A stretch of 8,893 nt of DNA from Bacteroidales bacterium UBA5197 (GTDB lineage Bacteria > Bacteroidota > Bacteroidia > Bacteroidales > Lentimicrobiaceae). Each line of letters opens with the position of its first letter. Positions within the stretch are counted from its first letter, which is position 1. The stretch covers positions 1-8,893 of the forward strand of contig DHVX01000013.1 in NCBI GenBank assembly GCA_002412885.1, in the 5' to 3' direction. This document shows, piece after piece, positions 6,225-8,893 of this stretch. A model generated the notes under the pieces. It was not told the origin of the DNA, did not search any database, and worked only from the letters and a program-made list of their open reading frames with translations. The translations under genes were made by a program, and so were the position numbers.

Positions 6225-8893
6225 TTACTCCTGGCCGGGCTTCATCACAACCCCAAGATTTTTCTTTCCATCAATCATAATAACCAAAGGCCTGTTAAAT
6301 CTGACATGACGGATAACATTGTCCTCGTAAAAAGCCGGTTGTTCCGAAAGGAAGCCGAGATTATAATGACCATCCTTTATGAACGGATTGATGGTAAAAT
6401 ATCCCACCCTGAATGAAGTGAGGTTCTGAAAAAAGTGGGTTCCCTGACTTGGGTCGATGCGATAATTCTCGAGACCTGATTCCACGATTACCCTGGCTGC
6501 TGAAATCTGTGGCCATTTTACGGGAATGCCTAACCAGTGGTCGCTGCTGCCCCAACGCCCCGGACCTACAAGCACATAACCGCGCTTTTCTTCAATAAAT
6601 TTTTCGTTGATCTGGCCGATAAGTTCTGCAGTATGCTTATTTTCAGATGGATTAAAAGACTCCGGCTTGACATAAACAATATCGTAAATATCGCGGATAA
6701 TTCCATTGCCAAGCGCATGATGGGCATAAATGAGTGTATCTTCTTCTGCCAGATTCTCAAGCTCAACATCAATGGCCTCGCGGCTGTCCACAATTGGCCT
6801 GATCTGAAGTACATTAAAGAGCGAAGGCACGCCCTTTTTGCGGCTCAGTTCAACTGCAAATTCTATCTCAATCGGTTTGCTCATCTCTTTCTGACCTGTT
6901 TCCAGCAGGGTAGAAAGGATTTCGGCAAGCGGAAAAATATTGTGAGTAAGAATATTGGTGAAAGTTATGATACGTTTGCCTTTGCTGAGCATTCCTTCGC
7001 GAAGCATATTGGTTTCAAAATCGAAAGTAGAAGCAATATTTCGCAGCGAACCATCTGCTTCGGCCTCAGTTATATTAAGGTGAAGCAGGTTTGAGCTGTC
7101 GTCGGTGGTAGGGGTAAATGATCCTGGTTTCAGATCGAGTGCATAGTAACTTTTCTGGGTTTCCTTCAGCGCCAGCTCAGGCACCGAAAGTTGCAATACC
7201 TTGCGGGGATATCGGGGCGAAAAACGCAAGGTAAGTCCTCCATCAACGATAAATTTACCGAGCCCAAGCGCGATATTTGCGATGCCATCTTCAGGCTTTT
7301 CGGGTGCGATGGGATAGAAATTTATGGATCGGGCAACACCTGACAATGTCGGGTAAAAGCGATCGCCATAAGGTGATCCGGTAACTTCCTGAAGAACAAT
7401 GGCCATTTTTTCCTCGTCAATAATATTGGAAGTAGCCATCATGTACGACTTTGAATCGTGATAAAAAGCCGATGCATAAACACTCTTTATGGCATTGCTC
7501 AGATTTTCGATGGTCAATCGTTCATCATCAATAAAATTTGGAACCATGTACGTTGAATAAATTCCCGCAAAGGGCTGATAGTATGAATCTTCGAGCAGAC
7601 TCGACGACCTGACAGCAATCGGCTTTTTAACCACAGTAATAAAGGTGTACAAATCCTCATGAAGTCTGAAAGGCAAGCGGGCTGATGTAAAATGTTCAAG
7701 AATTTCATCGTCGGGGATGTTGGATAGTGCAATCTTATACAGATTGTTGTCTTCCATGAATTCATCAAAAATATCAGTGCCAAGCACCACTGTGCGGGGA
7801 ATCGACACCACCACATCCTGCCATTTATCAAGAAGGCGGTTTCGTTTTATCAAAGAATCAAGGAAAGCAAGACCACGGGCTTTTCCCCCGATTGACCCCT
7901 GCCCTACCCTGGTAAAACTAAGGTATTCGTCGAAACTATCGCGGTTAAATTCAGCAATAATTCCCCGCGCTTTATTCAGCCTGAAGGTTGCAATTGCATC
8001 GAAAACGAAACGGCGTATCTCGTCCAAATCACTGAAATCGTCGGGACGCAAATCCTTAAACAATTCAGCAAGCGGAAACAATGCCCTGGCATTCAGCCAT
8101 TTTGAAACGTGATTTCTGTACACATGATACTCAAGTGAAGCATCAGGAATTTCAAAAATCTTTTGCTGCAGCGATTTGAGATCGGTGGCTCTGGTAATTT
8201 CTTTTCTTGTGTCAGGATCTACAAACTGGAAATCACCGAAAGCAAAATAATTCATTACAAAATTGCGCAGCTCTATGGAAAGGGTTTTTGAGTGCTTGTG
8301 TATAAATCCAACCCGCTTTTCTCTGGCGATTGGCTGATTGGCCAGATCGCTGGACTGCATTAGGATAGGCATAAATTCATCATCTCGCTTCACCTTATCC
8401 ACAAGCCGGAAACCTGCCATTTTATCCTGCTCACCATTGCGGGGGTACGATGTATCTGTGATGATGCCCAAAAGATTATTCTTGTATTTTTCGTAATAGA
8501 AGATTGCTTCTTCGTAGGTGGTGGCGAGTAAAATCTTCGGCCTTCCACGCATACGCAGCATCATCTGGTGCTCGTTCAGGCCTTCCGTCATAAATGACTT
8601 TGATTGCTTAAAAATGATTTTATAGATATTCGGAAGGTAGCTCGAATAAAACCGTTTTGAGTCTTCAACCAGCAAAATAGCCATAACGCCTACATCCTGA
8701 ATGTCGTGCTCGGCATTCATTTTGTCCTCAATCAGTTTGATGATGGCCAGCAAAATATCTGCATTGCCAAGCCAGCTGAAAACATAATCGATGGCCGAAT
8801 GGTCTTCGTTGGCGATGGTGATGGAAACCTCGCGTGAAAATGAGGTAAGCACAACAATCGGAATGGAAGGATACAGCGCTTTTATTCTTTTGG
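6225..8893 (-). CDS. Receiver-PPDK_N (PEP/pyruvate-binding) domain protein, N-terminally truncated by window edge
   Basis: This is a large cytoplasmic protein, probably a signalling or regulatory ATP-binding protein. The frame is open to the right edge, so the true start lies outside; 888 codons are visible. Numbering here is from an internal GTG at 8852, which is the 14th visible codon. Residues up to about 47 are the end of a first receiver-like domain (IPIVVLTSF, then IDYVFSWLGN). Residues about 56-205 form a second, larger receiver-like domain with Glu63/Asp64, Asp133 in ITDTSYP, Ser167/Ser168 and Lys186. A linker (EYHVYRNHVSKWLNAR, 241-256) leads to a PPDK_N ATP-grasp region with GGKARGLAFL (322-331), IAVRSSSLLEDS (412-423) and VLQIRPI (681-687). 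A conserved tail follows with VGPGRWGSSDHWLG (762-775) and PSQGTHFFQN (801-810). The phosphohistidine domain and PEP/pyruvate barrel of PEP synthase and PPDK are missing, so it is unlikely to be a complete dikinase. Confidence 0.85.
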   Translation of the reverse strand, partial: KRIKALYPSIPIVVLTSFSREVSITIANEDHSAIDYVFSWLGNADILLAIIKLIEDKMNAEHDIQDVGVMAILLVEDSKRFYSSYLPNIYKIIFKQSKSFMTEGLNEHQMMLRMRGRPKILLATTYEEAIFYYEKYKNNLLGIITDTSYPRNGEQDKMAGFRLVDKVKRDDEFMPILMQSSDLANQPIAREKRVGFIHKHSKTLSIELRNFVMNYFAFGDFQFVDPDTRKEITRATDLKSLQQKIFEIPDASLEYHVYRNHVSKWLNARALFPLAELFKDLRPDDFSDLDEIRRFVFDAIATFRLNKARGIIAEFNRDSFDEYLSFTRVGQGSIGGKARGLAFLDSLIKRNRLLDKWQDVVVSIPRTVVLGTDIFDEFMEDNNLYKIALSNIPDDEILEHFTSARLPFRLHEDLYTFITVVKKPIAVRSSSLLEDSYYQPFAGIYSTYMVPNFIDDERLTIENLSNAIKSVYASAFYHDSKSYMMATSNIIDEEKMAIVLQEVTGSPYGDRFYPTLSGVARSINFYPIAPEKPEDGIANIALGLGKFIVDGGLTLRFSPRYPRKVLQLSVPELALKETQKSYYALDLKPGSFTPTTDDSSNLLHLNITEAEADGSLRNIASTFDFETNMLREGMLSKGKRIITFTNILTHNIFPLAEILSTLLETGQKEMSKPIEIEFAVELSRKKGVPSLFNVLQIRPIVDSREAIDVELENLAEEDTLIYAHHALGNGIIRDIYDIVYVKPESFNPSENKHTAELIGQINEKFIEEKRGYVLVGPGRWGSSDHWLGIPVKWPQISAARVIVESGLENYRIDPSQGTHFFQNLTSFRVGYFTINPFIKDGHYNLGFLSEQPAFYEDNVIRHVRFNRPLVIMIDGKKNLGVVMKPGQE

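Noticed and set aside
6537..7094. Plus-strand open frame of 185 codons
   Set aside because: It lies entirely antisense within the receiver/PPDK_N gene, whose motifs make the minus-strand reading secure. The predicted product has no recognisable domain.
7717..8112. Plus-strand open frame of 131 codons
   Set aside because: It is antisense to the same large gene. Its Ser/Arg-rich composition is typical of a shadow frame.

Overview
The window most likely comes from a member of the Bacteroidota. The evidence is a textbook Bacteroidota promoter (TATATTTG with an upstream TTTG, 6177-6206), a lack of Shine-Dalgarno sequences at nearly every start, two small lipoproteins of Bacteroidota type, and a large receiver / PEP-pyruvate-binding protein of a kind I associate with this phylum. 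Base composition looks moderate and even. I see no insertion sequence, CRISPR array, tRNA or rRNA. This reads as ordinary chromosomal sequence.

Layout. (1) Positions 1-2207, plus strand: the end of the high-affinity phosphate ABC transporter operon, with the C-terminal part of pstC, all of pstA and all of pstB. pstC and pstA overlap by ATGA, and pstB starts 6 bases after pstA. No phoU follows pstB; the next gene is convergent. (2) Positions 2208-2425: a gene-poor convergent junction. (3) Positions 2426-5043, minus strand: two exported hydrolases joined by an ATGA start/stop overlap. The upstream gene encodes a choloylglycine hydrolase / penicillin V acylase-type Ntn amidase with an extra C-terminal module. 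The downstream gene encodes a class 3-type lipase. (4) Positions 5190-6120, minus strand: two small lipoproteins of unknown function, 4 bases apart, behind a clear promoter. (5) Positions 6225-8893, minus strand: a large protein, truncated at its N terminus by the window edge. It has two receiver-like domains followed by an ATP-grasp PPDK_N (PEP/pyruvate-binding) region and a conserved C-terminal domain, but no phosphohistidine or PEP-binding barrel domain.

How the genes work together. PstC and PstA form the membrane channel for phosphate and PstB powers it; PstS would be expected upstream of the window. The two coupled hydrolases are predicted to act outside the cytoplasm, one on amide-linked acyl groups and one on acyl esters, so together they could strip an acylated substrate. 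That is inference. The receiver/PPDK_N protein looks like a signalling or regulatory nucleotide-binding protein rather than a metabolic dikinase. The two best candidates for something undescribed are the coupled amidase-lipase pair with its extra module, and the receiver-PPDK_N protein.
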